Of a DNA stretch of 64,000 bases, positions 32,159-43,345 are shown one piece after another. The notes beneath the pieces are model-generated. The model was not told the DNA's origin and did not search any database. It saw only the letters and a list, made by a program, of their open reading frames with translations. Positions within the stretch are counted from its first letter, which is position 1; the number at the start of each line of letters is the position of its first letter. The position numbers and the translations under genes are program-made. Origin of the DNA: Darksidea phi (Eukaryota; Ascomycota; Dothideomycetes; Pleosporales; Lentitheciaceae); the NCBI GenBank assembly GCA_030770425.1, contig JASJFT010000149.1, positions 48,215 to 112,214 of the forward strand, read 5' to 3'.

Positions 32159-34390
32159 CTAGGCTGTCCCGGCCTTATACACCATAACCATCATGGCGGC
32201 AAGCGTTCCAAAAAGCGCCGTCTGAGCGACACCATCGTCCCAGAGATTTGAATTGTTCGGAGTACTTTGCTCAGATGCTTTTACAGTTTCTTGAGGCTTC
32301 TTACGGCTCGGGGTCGCCTTGGGTTGCTCGGAAATGAGTTCGTGAACCATGGTTTCTGGTTGTATGGAGTAGATGGTGAGGGGCGGCTGGATGCTGAGCC
32401 TAGGATTTTGCGCCAAGGTACTCTTCTCGACTGGGTTGAGATTGGGCTCGTTTCTAGTCGTAGTTTGCTTTGGCGGTAGCGTGTTCGTGTTTTCAGATTC
32501 TCCAGCTTCTGGCGAGGAATGAGTATCGACGTGGGTTTTCTCGCTGAGTTCCGGGGCGGTTTCGACTGCGACGATTGAGCTAAAACTCAGCTCAGGCTTT
32601 TCCTCTGCGAACGCAGTCTCGTGGTCTGGTGAAGGTGTACAGTCGACGCCTTGCTCCGGTTGTTCTAAGGTTCGCTGCTCTTCTTGGTTCTGCAACTTCC
32701 CACTGCGCTCCAAACCCGTGAGCGGCTTGTCGTAAACGCTACTCTCCAGAGCTGTATCCAAGATGTATCCGTCTTCAGCTTGTGCAGCGACCTCACTCAG
32801 CCGTCCTTCGTTGCTATTGGTCGAAAATTTGGCGGTGTATTCGACGTCTTGAATATTCGAGGGAAGAAAGTCAGGAAGCTTTTCCAGACCATCATCGTCG
32901 GGGATCTGGCGTATATGTAGTCGCATCGGGCATGCTGGCGTTCGGCCTTCATCCAGCTGACCGTCCGTGCACCCATGCATGACTTGGCCCGAATCAGCGA
33001 TGTCCGGATCCCCGTCATGCTGACATAGGAACGCGGGGTTGTTTGACATGTGATGATCCATATCATTGGTAGCGCTAGTAGCGACATCTTCATTGACTCG
33101 ATCCAGATTTCGATTTTCCTGCCATTTATCCGTTGTTTCGTCTGATTCTTCCCCAGCGTCGTCTCCGGAGACTTGGGTGTTAAAGTAGTCTGAGTCGGTG
33201 ACTTGTGAGGCTGCATGTGTGGTGGATGAAGATACGGGTGGCGCATTAGCTCCACTCGGGGTCGCTCTATCTAGGAGCTGGGAAACGAGTGGCGCATGAC
33301 GTCCGCACTTGCTGGAGAAATCAAGACCATGAACGGGTTTTTCGCCTTTATGGCCAGATGCTTGCATCATATCACGGTTAGCAACTCCGGGGTTTTCATC
33401 TCCCACAGTTGGCATGTCTCTAGGCCCTCCTTCCGCTCCTGTGTCCGATTGTAATTCATTGTGACTGTTCGGCCATGATAGAAACGGTAGCTCTTCAGCG
33501 ATTGCGCTTGCCTTGAAGACATCACTATCCTTGTCGAGGCTACTCACAGAGTCTTCTGAAGATGTTTGTGGAAGTTGGTCATCAAACGCAGGGTTAGAAG
33601 TCGCCGAGCAATCAGGCCTACAATCCGTCATTCCTGCATCGACAATGCTCACCCCATCCTTGACACTGTTCATCGGTTCTCTTAATGATGAAGATGGGGA
33701 TCGTTCATCCGTGGCTAAATTACACGTCGCTAGGTGATCCAATCCGTAGATAGCCTCTTCCCCACTGATGACATCGATTTGTGGCTCAGTCTCGCTTTCT
33801 GAGAATTCCGCAGGTTGCTTCGGAATTTGATCGTCTGAAGCTAGGACAGCCGATGCAGATGGGTCTAGCTCGCGATATCGCTCCTTCGCATCAACAGAAA
33901 TCGCTTCGTCCATCAACTGGTCCGTGAAATGGTGTGGAGATCGTCGTGTTGAAACTCCAAAGTTCTCAAAATCCATTTTCGTTACTGATTTTTTGACATG
34001 GTCTCTCCTCTCTCCGCCATTTATAGAGGTAATGCTACCAACGGGGTAGTCGTCGAATAGTAACGGCTTTTCGCTATACAACTTGTTGGTGTAGTCTGGC
34101 TCCTCTTCATCACTATTTATCATTGAGGTAATGCCACCGACGGAGTAGTCGTCGAACAGAAGCGGCTTTTCGCTATGTAAATTGTCGGTGCGGTCTGGCT
34201 CCTCCGCGCTTTTAGATTGTATCTCGTTCCGCACATGATCACTACTTGTCATATGCAATGATGCATGCCCCAGATTTGGTCGCTGGTAAGAAGACAAGCA
34301 GATATCTGGAGACACTTCGGTCTGGTCCATTGGCGTCGGAGCCGCAAAAATAGACGACACGCTATCAGCGGGTGTTGAAGATGAAGACAT
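32159..34390 (-). CDS. Large acidic disordered orphan protein with C-terminal tail anchor
   Basis: One uninterrupted frame of 743 residues. Nearly the whole protein is acidic and Ser/Thr/Pro-rich, hence probably disordered. Residues about 64-92 and 97-125 are a direct duplication sharing LxSEKPLLFDDY.VG.ITS. Further on, three diverged copies of a pattern like LDxxATxxLAxDDQxP are seen (about 180-290). The last 25 residues hold one hydrophobic segment (VAQTALFGTLAAMMVMVYKA) with almost nothing after it, the layout of a tail-anchored membrane protein facing the cytosol. I recognise no family. A frame of this length without stops in such composition supports a real gene. Confidence 0.7.
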   Translation of the reverse strand: MSSSSTPADSVSSIFAAPTPMDQTEVSPDICLSSYQRPNLGHASLHMTSSDHVRNEIQSKSAEEPDRTDNLHSEKPLLFDDYSVGGITSMINSDEEEPDYTNKLYSEKPLLFDDYPVGSITSINGGERRDHVKKSVTKMDFENFGVSTRRSPHHFTDQLMDEAISVDAKERYRELDPSASAVLASDDQIPKQPAEFSESETEPQIDVISGEEAIYGLDHLATCNLATDERSPSSSLREPMNSVKDGVSIVDAGMTDCRPDCSATSNPAFDDQLPQTSSEDSVSSLDKDSDVFKASAIAEELPFLSWPNSHNELQSDTGAEGGPRDMPTVGDENPGVANRDMMQASGHKGEKPVHGLDFSSKCGRHAPLVSQLLDRATPSGANAPPVSSSTTHAASQVTDSDYFNTQVSGDDAGEESDETTDKWQENRNLDRVNEDVATSATNDMDHHMSNNPAFLCQHDGDPDIADSGQVMHGCTDGQLDEGRTPACPMRLHIRQIPDDDGLEKLPDFLPSNIQDVEYTAKFSTNSNEGRLSEVAAQAEDGYILDTALESSVYDKPLTGLERSGKLQNQEEQRTLEQPEQGVDCTPSPDHETAFAEEKPELSFSSIVAVETAPELSEKTHVDTHSSPEAGESENTNTLPPKQTTTRNEPNLNPVEKSTLAQNPRLSIQPPLTIYSIQPETMVHELISEQPKATPSRKKPQETVKASEQSTPNNSNLWDDGVAQTALFGTLAAMMVMVYKAGTA

Positions 34391-34634
34391 GACCTGCGGG
34401 TGCTTATTGTTATTTGTGAGTGATTAGGAGTCAGGGTCGGAATGTGCTTATACGTTCCAGAAGAATTGCTTTATGTAATTCGCCACGCAATTTTTAAACT
34501 ATGGGCGGTAGTGTGGGTGTGCTAACTCATCGCTAGCGCTGTTGGTCTCCCAACGTGAGTCACAGCCTTCCCCATAATAATCCCAGCGGGCGCAATCCCC
34601 CAAGCAGCCTCTACTGTTCGGCAGCACATGTCAT
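34391..34634. promoter_or_regulatory. Upstream region of the tail-anchored orphan gene
   Basis: Non-coding DNA immediately upstream of the minus-strand start at 34390, running into the repeat at 34635. No clear TATA box or operator is identified; listed only as the probable promoter region. Confidence 0.3.
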
Positions 34635-35135
34635 TACTCGTCGCCTCAATATTCAATATTCGAAACATCACTTCGTCGGTACCTTACGATCGATAGCACT
34701 GTGTACAGCTCTACAGGAATGCAACGCTCCGCTGATAAAGAAGTTTATGGGACATTGAGTAGGCAGTAGGTTACGTTTCTGGCTACTCTCGACTCTGGTA
34801 GACTACCATCGTTACCGCTCAATATTATAGTGCGTACTACGCCCTATAAGTATTTTCTATTACTTATTTAGTCTTAGACGTCGTTAAGTAATACCTTAGC
34901 TCTATAAGGCTTAGAACGTTGTGCTATAGTACGCGCTATACCCTCTTTTGTAAAACTCGGGCCGTTACTCTCGTAGTTATACTATAACGTGAACCTTAGG
35001 TAATTAGAGGTAATAACTATAACTAATAACTTTGTTACGTTTTAAGATATTCGGGACGAAATACCTTTTTATATCACCTTTTTGGGTTATTCCGCGAGTT
35101 TGACGACGCGTTAGCTACTACTCATTCGATATAGA
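34635..35135. repeat. RIP-like AT-rich block carrying copies of dispersed repeats Y and X
   Basis: The block opens with 84 bp matching repeat Y (tcgcctcaat...cgaaacatcacttcgtcgg...gtgtacagctctacag, 34635-34718). It continues through about 300 bp of TA-rich DNA with stops in all frames and ends with repeat X (tattcgggacgaaatacc...ttattccgcgagtttgacg...ctcattcgat, 35041-35131). X recurs at 45122 and 55542; Y recurs at 53385 and 55660. Differences between copies are mainly C/T and G/A transitions, as RIP would leave. The parent transposon type cannot be assigned. Confidence 0.6.
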
Positions 35136-36480
35136 AATCAGAGCACTCAACTTCCTACACTGCGTCAACCGAGACATAATAGATGCGTTGACATCAAGGT
35201 TATCAAATGCAAATTACCGAACCGCATTCACTGCTCATTCAACATATAGATGGTCATCGAAGTTAGAAGACCTTTCGCACTTGTCCATATACCATGATGC
35301 CATTGAACCCAATGTGCCTGTTTCGTTAACATATGTACGTATCGTGTCTTCGCGCGCGCGACTCTTGAACCCTAGATCTATCGTGTACAACGAATCTCAC
35401 AACCTTCGCATTCGGATCTAAATCGGGAGATAGCGACACAATAGCTTTCTACAACGCATCTCTCAGTGGTAACAGCAGGCTGTCTTCTCTTCATCCCCTA
35501 CACCTTTACTACCGCCCCCAGGCCTGGAGTTCTTCGCCATGGATAATGAGATCTCCTGACGCGATCGAGCTCATCACAGCACTAATGATCATTGTGTGGA
35601 AATGAACAGGTGACGACCATTCTTCCCCGCCGTCGCTGCCGCTAGTCGCCCCAGAGATCATTCGCATCTCCTCGCTATCAGAGCCCACATCATTTCTTAC
35701 CTCGTGGCCAATAAACAACACCGATAAAGAGGGAAAAGCAAAGGCGGTAGCGTCGGAAAATAATGTTTCTCGATGTGGTGATGTGCGGTTGCGATTCTTG
35801 TTCTTGGGGCGAAGCATTGGATATTACTCGAGGATGCGAAAGAGGGACAATTGGGAGCAGGTTGTGAGCAGAGGTGTTTTAAGGCGTCGCTGCTCTGGTG
35901 TGTTGAACGACAAGCCGTACTTGAGGTAACACATCGGGATCGGAGACTTACTATAATCTTTTACCGTGTGGAGTGCGAACTGAGTGCTGCACTTGGACTA
36001 CCGTAAGATTGAACACTATGGATATTACCGAACTCTCATTTTGATTGTGGACTGACGATTGTTGCACTACAGAAACATGGCAGTGAGATGAGCTTGAAAC
36101 GAGTTTTTAACGGGAGAGGAAATGGCTATCCATGCATTTCTGTTTGGAGAGGTGAGCATCCAAGCGTTTAAGTAGTCAGTATGGTATAGGTGCAATAGCA
36201 GCCTTTTACCTCAGATGCTCATCCCGACCCAGGGCTAGAATTACAGCGCAACCTTCCGAGTTCGCGCTGTGAATTACACTTTCGAAATGACGATACTTTC
36301 GGTGACCTTCTATTCACCGTTCGTGACTTGGGCTTACGTAAAGCTACTTCACCGAACAATCGCGCGCCATTCGCAAACACAACAACAAACAAGCACCTCG
36401 CACCTATAACTAGCGTAGCTCACATAACTGTACCTTCGAGCTTTCTTCAACCTCTCCATCTCAACTGCGCTGCCGCCACT
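35136..36480. other. Intergenic, no gene recognised
   Basis: About 1.3 kb. A 102-codon minus-strand frame (35509-35817, beginning MLRPKNKNRNRTSPHRE) has mixed composition that might be coding, but no family or partner exon is recognised. The right end is the promoter of the gene at 36481. Confidence 0.4.
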
Positions 36481-37831
36481 ATGGCTCGCCTCAGCGCCGA
36501 ACACTTAAAAAATAACCCCTCCGTTACACCAGAGCAAACCCGCATCTCTAGTCGCTTTCGAGAGCTGTTCAAAGGTTCACACTCGCGCTCTAGCCTTAGC
36601 GATGGCTCCAATGCCACCGATTCGTTGGAGATATCGCCGCTCGGCGCAGAGAATGCAGGACCTGGTTTTCATAAAGTGGGGCTGCTGCCAACGGAGCGGG
36701 CCGACAAGTTGAAGAAGCAGAAGAAGGCAAAAAAGAGAGAGAGCCCAAGGGAGTCGCTAGAGAGGCAGGCGGAGGAGTTGAAAGATGTTAGTGTGCCGCA
36801 CGCCATCGATACTGGGCTGGAGGCGAGCGATGTTAGGTTGGGGGATGGGGCGAAAGTTGCAGTGAAGAAATCCGAGGTGGAGGACAAGAAGCAAGATCAT
36901 GAAGACGCGACACAAAAGATCGAGGAAGCGAGCGCGCAAGATCTAATCACATATTTGCGAGAGGATCGAGAGTTGGAGGTTGAAGGTGGCGAGACAGCGG
37001 CTGCGAAGATTGAGAGCCACGCCGGCAATGCTGAGACGAAATCTAGCTCTATTGGTGGAGAGCAGACCGTTCCGCTTGTTAGCGTCGTTGATTTGGAGCC
37101 TTTGAATCCTGCTCAAGTCGTTGTGGAGAAGGGTAAGTTGAAACCCCAGTAGTAACGCGAAAGAGAGTAGCTGACTCATTTGGTTCACAGTGCCCGACAT
37201 CGACAGCGGCGAACATACAACAGGGCCACCGCAGCCAAATTGGGTCATCACCGACAAGAATCAACAAGCACTCAGCGTTGTTGAAGAGAACATAACGGAG
37301 CGATTCGACGATGCGATGGACCAACCTGAGCCCCAACATGCCAGCATTGAGCCAACGACTGAGACGAGCTCGGACTCTGAAGTAAGTCCCGGTGTTAGAG
37401 TGGTCTCGCCCACCTCGATGGGCTCGACGGCTGAAACAGTATTTCACCAGATGGATATCATCCGAGCGTCCACCTTACCTTCGTCAAGCCGCGTTGGCGT
37501 ACCCGACATAAGTCCCGCCTACGCGTTGGCACTTTACCGCATCTTCACAGTCCTTTACACCGCAAGTCTTCTTCGGCTCGCACTTATGGGACCCAAAACG
37601 TTCCTAGTCACTGTGTGGAAGATTGGCATAGTACTTACGGTGTACGCACTTGGGCGTCGCCAGTTCGGTCTGAAGGGACAAAATGTGGTTCTTGAGCCTG
37701 TGGAAGATGGACTAAAGTTTATGGGTGGCTTGATGGCAGAGAGAATTGATGATATTCTTGAGGAGCTCGCGGCGAAGATTGCGAGGAGGGTGAAAGAAGG
37801 CACGCATGAAGAAGAAGGCACACTTGAATGA
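36481..37831 (+). CDS. Orphan protein with two C-terminal membrane segments
   Basis: Two exons (36481-37132 and 37191-37831) joined at a GTAAGT donor and CACAG acceptor give 430 residues. The first 320 residues are charged and disordered, with Lys/Glu-rich helices (ERADKLKKQKKAKKRESPRE) and acidic stretches. Two adjacent hydrophobic segments follow at about 327-349 (ALALYRIFTVLYTASLLRLA) and 354-372 (FLVTVWKIGIVLTVYALG). A short amphipathic tail (AERIDDILEELAAKIARRVK) closes it. The ATG at 36481 has strong context (gccactatggc); an upstream in-frame ATG at 36328 is less likely. A hairpin-like anchor suggests an organelle or ER membrane protein. No family is recognised. Confidence 0.72.
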
Positions 37832-38205
37832 TTGTGTAAGGGGCTGATGCGCTGAGCCGAACCGCCTGTGTCGACCATGGAGGTGCCTGGGTGAGCCGCT
37901 TATCCAGTTTATGGATCGTCGTGTATATGCTGTCTTCCTAATTGAGAGTTTGCTTTTGGCGCATAACTGCACTAATGTGATTGATTTCTGGAACACACCC
38001 TACTCATGGACTGCCGAAGCAGGCCTTTGTAAACTTATGCAGCTGTTAAGCTTCGTTTATGTTCACGATAAATCGTCCAATGTGCTCGCGGAAAATTTCA
38101 ACCATCAACTGATGCCTCAAATGAGTGAATGGGACGTGACGTAACGCCTTATTTGGGCAAAAGATAGTAAACACAGAGTCTGCAAATTACCCTTACCACG
38201 AGCAC

Positions 38206-38941
38206 ATGGCACCGCAAAATTGTCTTAAATCCCACACATCGATCGATTACATCCCATTCGACATGCCGGCATCTGATATCCCCGCTCATGAACGCGCCGG
38301 CGCTCGTGACCACAATGTCGCAGTACCCGGACGGAATCTCCTAGAGTCATGCAACTTCATGCCGCAGCCCTCCACGCCTACCAGTTTCATATTCGCTAGA
38401 CAGCGGCTGGCCGAAAACCGTGCGACCGCTCGAGGGTTGCAGCGACCGGACGGTTCGACATGTCCTTCCACGAGCTGGGCGAGCGACCGCTGACTTGGAT
38501 TTAGAAATTACGACGAACTATGGCCTGTATGGAGGACGTGCACACGACGGAGATGCAGACGATTTAGGCTACGACACTGTGTCATGGTCCGATACTACCA
38601 CTATCACGCCAGTAACTCCATCATCTGCTGCCTCGTTCAGCAGTCGCATGTCGCTTAACTTCTTCGAGCACCTTTCGGGCAAAACGGCTCTAATGGTCAC
38701 CTTCGGTATCCACGCTCTTCTTATAGTCGCCACATCCGCTGCCTTGCTGGTTGCAAGCTCACTGTGGCTGGGTACAGAGGAGCACATTGAGCGCTTTGTA
38801 GTCGAGATCGGAATGCTTCTTTGGTCGATCATACAGACTGTGAGTGAAGCCTTGGAAGTGGGCTTGGACTGTGCTGGATTCGTCGTTGGACGGGCTGCTG
38901 CGCGATTTGGGGGTGGATTTGCGAGAGGTTATAGATCGTAA
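38206..38941 (+). CDS. Small orphan membrane protein
   Basis: Joining 38206-38452 to 38505-38941 gives 227 residues. The intron ends in CTGAC...TTTAG, a good branch and acceptor, but starts with GTTCGA, a weak donor, so the join is tentative. The second part is clearly protein-like: a Thr/Ser-rich linker (TTTITPVTPSSAASFSSR), then a strong membrane helix at about 144-171 (MVTFGIHALLIVATSAALLV) and a second hydrophobic helix at about 180-211. It follows the two-segment membrane protein at 36481 in the same orientation, but the two share no recognisable similarity. No family is known to me. Confidence 0.5.
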
Positions 38942-39506
38942 GGGAAAAAGTGCTGGGGACCGAGGGGTGCTACACGTCAGGTCGTGACTGGGACGTAGTT
39001 TGGAGTTGGCGATTGTTCCGGATTAGCGTGCTGGTTCGAGTGTTTCTTCTATGCATAGTTCAAGATGCGCTCGATACCTTTTACAAATGATTGTATATGT
39101 GTTCTCATACTATATTATTTAAATCTTGCGTGTCGATGGTTGTGGCGAGGCTGACTTAGTGCGGGCCAGTCTGCTTGATATTGACTGTGTTTCAGTTCTC
39201 GCATTAGATAGCAGCACAAGCATGGATAAAACTCCAACCCGAAGCCACATAATTTCGAGTGCACAGTACAATAGCCAAAGAGAGAAATAAGGAAACTCAA
39301 GACCAGACCGCCTTTCGATGTATATGTGTGCTATGTAAGCCCAGTCATCATCGCCCAATCTGGGGAATGGCGGCGGGGTAACAACATCACTACCTCGGCA
39401 TTCTAAAATGCCGCCAACGAGGGATTATCCAAACGTCTCTTTGAGTATGAAACTGTGATGTGCAATCCTACCCCTTCATCTGTCTCGATATTATCATGCC
39501 CTCACA
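38942..39506. other. Intergenic, upstream of the P450
   Basis: About 0.56 kb with no supported gene. AT-rich around 39085-39125. No operator is identifiable. Confidence 0.4.
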
Positions 39507-41332
39507 ATGGACAATTCAATCCCCTACATTGTGGCCATAGGCATTCTCACTTTCGTCGCATATGCCCACTTTTGCGATGCCTTGCGCAAAATTCCCGGTC
39601 CACTCCTTGCACGATGGTCGCGCGCTTGGATGGTGTATCATTCTTGGAAAGGCGATATGCATACGACCATGATGGCGCTGCACAAGCGGCACGGAAAGAT
39701 GGTGCGCACCGGCCCGAACGAGGTTAGCATTGCAGATCCAGCAGCTATCAAGATTATATACGGTACGCAAAAGGAAAACAAAGAAACACATATGCTATGA
39801 AGCTGAGAACTGAGTAGGTGCTGGCACTAAGTTTCGTAAAAGCGATTGGTATAGCGTCTGGCAAGGCCATCGCAAATTCGACCTCTTCGCCGAGCGGGAT
39901 GAGAGGATTCATGGCTCGCAAAGGCGGCTTGTTAGCAACATATATTCTATGGACTCACTGAAGAAGCTAGAGCCGAGTGTGGATGAAGCGCTCAAAGTAC
40001 TGCTTACTCAGATTTCAAAAGTGGGCAGCAAGCCGATTAACATGGGGTTATGGGCTCAGCTTTTCGCATTTGGTAGGTTGGTCTGATGCTTGCAAGTCCA
40101 TAGCACGCTCACGTCCATAGATGTTATTGGAGAAGTCACTTTCTCGAAAGCGTTCGGCTTTCTAGAACGTGGCTGCGACGATGGCTCCTTCACACAGATA
40201 GACAACGCTCTCAAGTCCGCGTCTTGGATCGGTCAAATACCGTGGCTGTACTGGCTTCACGATCGCTTAATGCCTTTCATCGGTAACTGGCTTGGTGTCA
40301 ACGCCCGTCATGGTAGTCTTCGTGACTTCGCAGCCAAAGAAGTAGAGAACCGCAAAGGTCGCGGCAGCGACCATCGCGACATCCTCGAGCTGCTGCAAGC
40401 CGTCCAACGCGACAAGCCGGCTGAGATGAATGACATGGCTGTTTTAAGTATGGCGACAAGTAACATCTTTGCTGGTAGCGACACGACTGCGATCAGTATT
40501 GGCGCAGTTTTGTACCATTTATGCAGAAATCCGCACGCAATGCAGAAGCTAAAAGACGAGGTGGATAGTACCTCAACTGAGGTGGGCAGTGGTGCTGAAA
40601 CATGGCCGCTCGCAGCGGCGAACAAGATGGCTTATTTGCAAGCCTGCATTTATGAAGCATTAAGGCTGCATCCTGCAGTCGGAATGAGCCTTCCACGAAC
40701 AACACCGCAAGGTGGCATTGAGATCGATGGGAAATACATCCCTGGAGGTGTATGTCTTCAATCCACATGTATGAAGATTCTAATAGTATTCAGGTCGTTG
40801 TCGGTACAAATCCGTGGGTGATACATCGCAACCAAGATGTGTTCGGAGAAGATGCGGATGTCTTCAAACCAGAAAGATGGCTAGGTGAAAATCGAGGCCA
40901 GCTTGGTGCGTCTACAAGATGTCCACGAACACAGTTTACTGAGACGACCCAGAGCGTTTCTTCTTCGCTTTTGGTTCTGGAGCGCGTATGTGCTTAGGCA
41001 GAAGTAGGTATCCGTGTTTCCTTCTTCTCGGTCAAAATGCTACCTAGGTTGCTAACAAGTCGCAGATCTGAGCTGGATAGAAATATCGAAAGTGAGTAGG
41101 CCTGTTACATGGAGATTGTTTTAATCACTAATACGGGGAGCTTGTGCCATCACTCATTCGTCGCTGGGACCTCGCGCTTGTGGAAGCGGATGCCGCCCCC
41201 AAGCAGAAATGCTGGTAAGCTACCCGTATTTGGTAGCTCAAGGGCCCACTGACACGTGCTAGGTGGTTTGTCAAGCACGAGGAACTGTATATGACGATAA
41301 GGCCTCGCTTTGCGCCTCCAAATAGAAATTAA
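39507..41332 (+). CDS. Cytochrome P450 monooxygenase
   Basis: Eight exons (39507-39762, 39818-40072, 40121-40749, 40794-40905, 40944-41003, 41066-41091, 41141-41214, 41263-41332) give 493 residues in phase. An N-terminal membrane anchor (YIVAIGILTFVAYAHF) leads to the Pro-rich hinge (KIPGPLLARW). The I-helix oxygen-binding motif is NIFAGSDTTAISI, the ExxR is in YEALRLHP, PERW is present, and the haem-binding loop is FAFGSGARMCLGR with Cys about 434. It resembles the pisatin-demethylase-like group of fungal P450s that act on secondary metabolites or plant compounds. Two introns need rare acceptors: the fourth ends in GAG at 40943, the sixth in GAG at 41140. There are no other biosynthetic genes beside it. 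Confidence 0.85.
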
Positions 41333-43345
41333 GGCGTTCACGTCAGCGCCCCTAGCTATGGAACGCGTGGAGACTTAGCCCAATTGTATAGTTTGTTGAG
41401 AGCTGCATACCCATCGCATCTCGAGCTGAACACACTAGGTATTGTGAGCGTATGCCAATAACTTGCAAGAGACATCTCGGTCGCGTTCCGAGCGGGTCCA
41501 AACAAATTCTTTGCAGGGGGAGGGGTTTCAGCTTTTTGATGACTCCCGCTTACGCCTGCTTCAACGTTCAAGCTGTCCAGGTTGGTGGCTGGTATGATAA
41601 TCCCTGGGTTCATCCTGACGGGGGTCGTGCAGTTCCAGATCAAACGCAGGCTCACGGGACAGACCATCCATAAGGCGTATGTAGGATTGACTCAGTCGGA
41701 AGACTATGCCGCGGACTGCGGGCTGGTCTCACGGGTGATCGACGCAGCTCAGTCGCTTCCTCTTGAACAGCTTTCTTTGGGGGTAGCTCGGGACGCGGAG
41801 AGTCGCTAAGAGGTGGACCTTCGCCAACCGGAAAGGCGCATGTGCAGACCGGTTGGTAGCGGTGGCATACCCCCGGGCCCTAACACATCCTTTTCTCAAA
41901 AGCAACACTCAGGGCCTTGCTGACCGCTCTCCTGTGCCGCGACCAACTGCTTTGAGCCAGCCTCTCCAATCAATTCCTCCTTCGGGTTCTCCGCGCTTCC
42001 AACTCAAAGCAACGCAACTGCATCGGCTTGGGTGACCGTTGAGAGCTATGGTACCGACGCTGAACATCGCGCTTCCACTATGAGTTCTCGGCAATATCAG
42101 GCGGCGGGGACGGTGGCCGGGTCGTCTAGGCCATAGGATCATTCGCGCCCGGCGGCGGGTTTCGGAATCGAGGGTCGAGAGGAACACCAGAGGAGCGCTT
42201 GGGGTCGATGGCGAGAAGTCTGTTGATGAAGCCGGAGACACCAGTGGGTTGAATGGTGTATTTCTACGACTATGGTGAGCAACATGCCCGTGAATTATAG
42301 TCGTGGGGCATGATGGATAGCGAATGCGTTGAGGGAAAGGAAGCATTGAGCACACCTGGAAGGCCTACGCGGCCTTTTTGGATGCCATCTCAAATACACA
42401 GATCGCGATCACGCGAAGGGAGAATAAAGATGGGTCAATGGATGAAAATCGTCGTGTAGCAGAGCTCCGCCTGTGACGATTGTTTGCTTGCCCAGGTGAC
42501 GTATTCGGGTGAGGCTGAGAGCCGGGAATCGCCAAGACCGGAATAGCCGATATCTCTTTGCAACTCTTCGATCGGCACCCCGTTCCATCATTCCGTTTCA
42601 TTAGGTACGCTCACTCCCAACCTTCTTACGCCCTCCCCCCATGGACGGGTGTAAGCTTCCGCCGCCGCACGGTCAAAGTTCGTATGGAAAAAGGTCGATC
42701 TGTATGGAAATGCACTGACGCGCATACGCCGTCGTAGTGATAAAGGTAGTTGTCGGCACGCTCGAGATGGCGATGGCGCCTTTAGCTAGATTACACCTAG
42801 CTAGCCCAGGAAGTGCCATACAACCGTGCCGTCAGTAAAACGCTCCTGATAAAAAGGAAGCATTCTGGACAGAGAAGTCATTATTCCATGCACAGCCAAG
42901 TCGTTTCCACAATGAAAGAGAGCGGAAATAGTGCGCTTTGTGGATCCAACAGAGTTGCGGGCTTTGGCTGTCGGAGGGGACCGAAACATCGAACAGCTCG
43001 TGTTAATGCGCCCGAGGTTTCCCAATCCAGCCCGGCCAATACTGTCGTCGTTAGCGAATCCCCAAGCCTTTGAACGCCACAACGAATCCGTGAGGGTCCT
43101 CGACAGCGGACTCGGGTGCGGGGGAAATTAAGCCTACGATAGGCTGAGGGTGAGGGTGAGGGTGAGGCCGACATTATGCAGCTTTGATAATTACCTATCC
43201 GATCCCAAGACGGGCCTCTATTTTCATCGCTCCATTTCATCGCTCCATTTCGTCGCTCCATTTTCATCGCTCTATCGCAATCGCTCCATTATAATCGACT
43301 TTCTCGCTCTACCGCCAATCAAGTTTCTCGCTCACGACTCCTCAT
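41333..43345. other. Intergenic, no intact gene; unrecognised fragments
   Basis: About 2 kb. A plus-strand frame at about 41576-41809 reads LVAGMIIPGFILTGVVQFQI and continues with mixed, protein-like composition to a stop, but has no start, partner exon or family I can name. It may be the 3' fragment of a lost membrane protein. The remaining frames are short. A TGAGGG repeat lies at 43145-43168. Confidence 0.4.
43221..43300 (+). repeat. Degenerate tandem repeat of catcgctccattt
   Basis: Five to six imperfect copies of a 13-bp unit (tttcatcgctcca) precede the orphan gene at 43346 by about 45 bp, where its promoter or 5' leader would lie. Copies differ by single bases and short insertions. No function is known. 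Confidence 0.75.
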
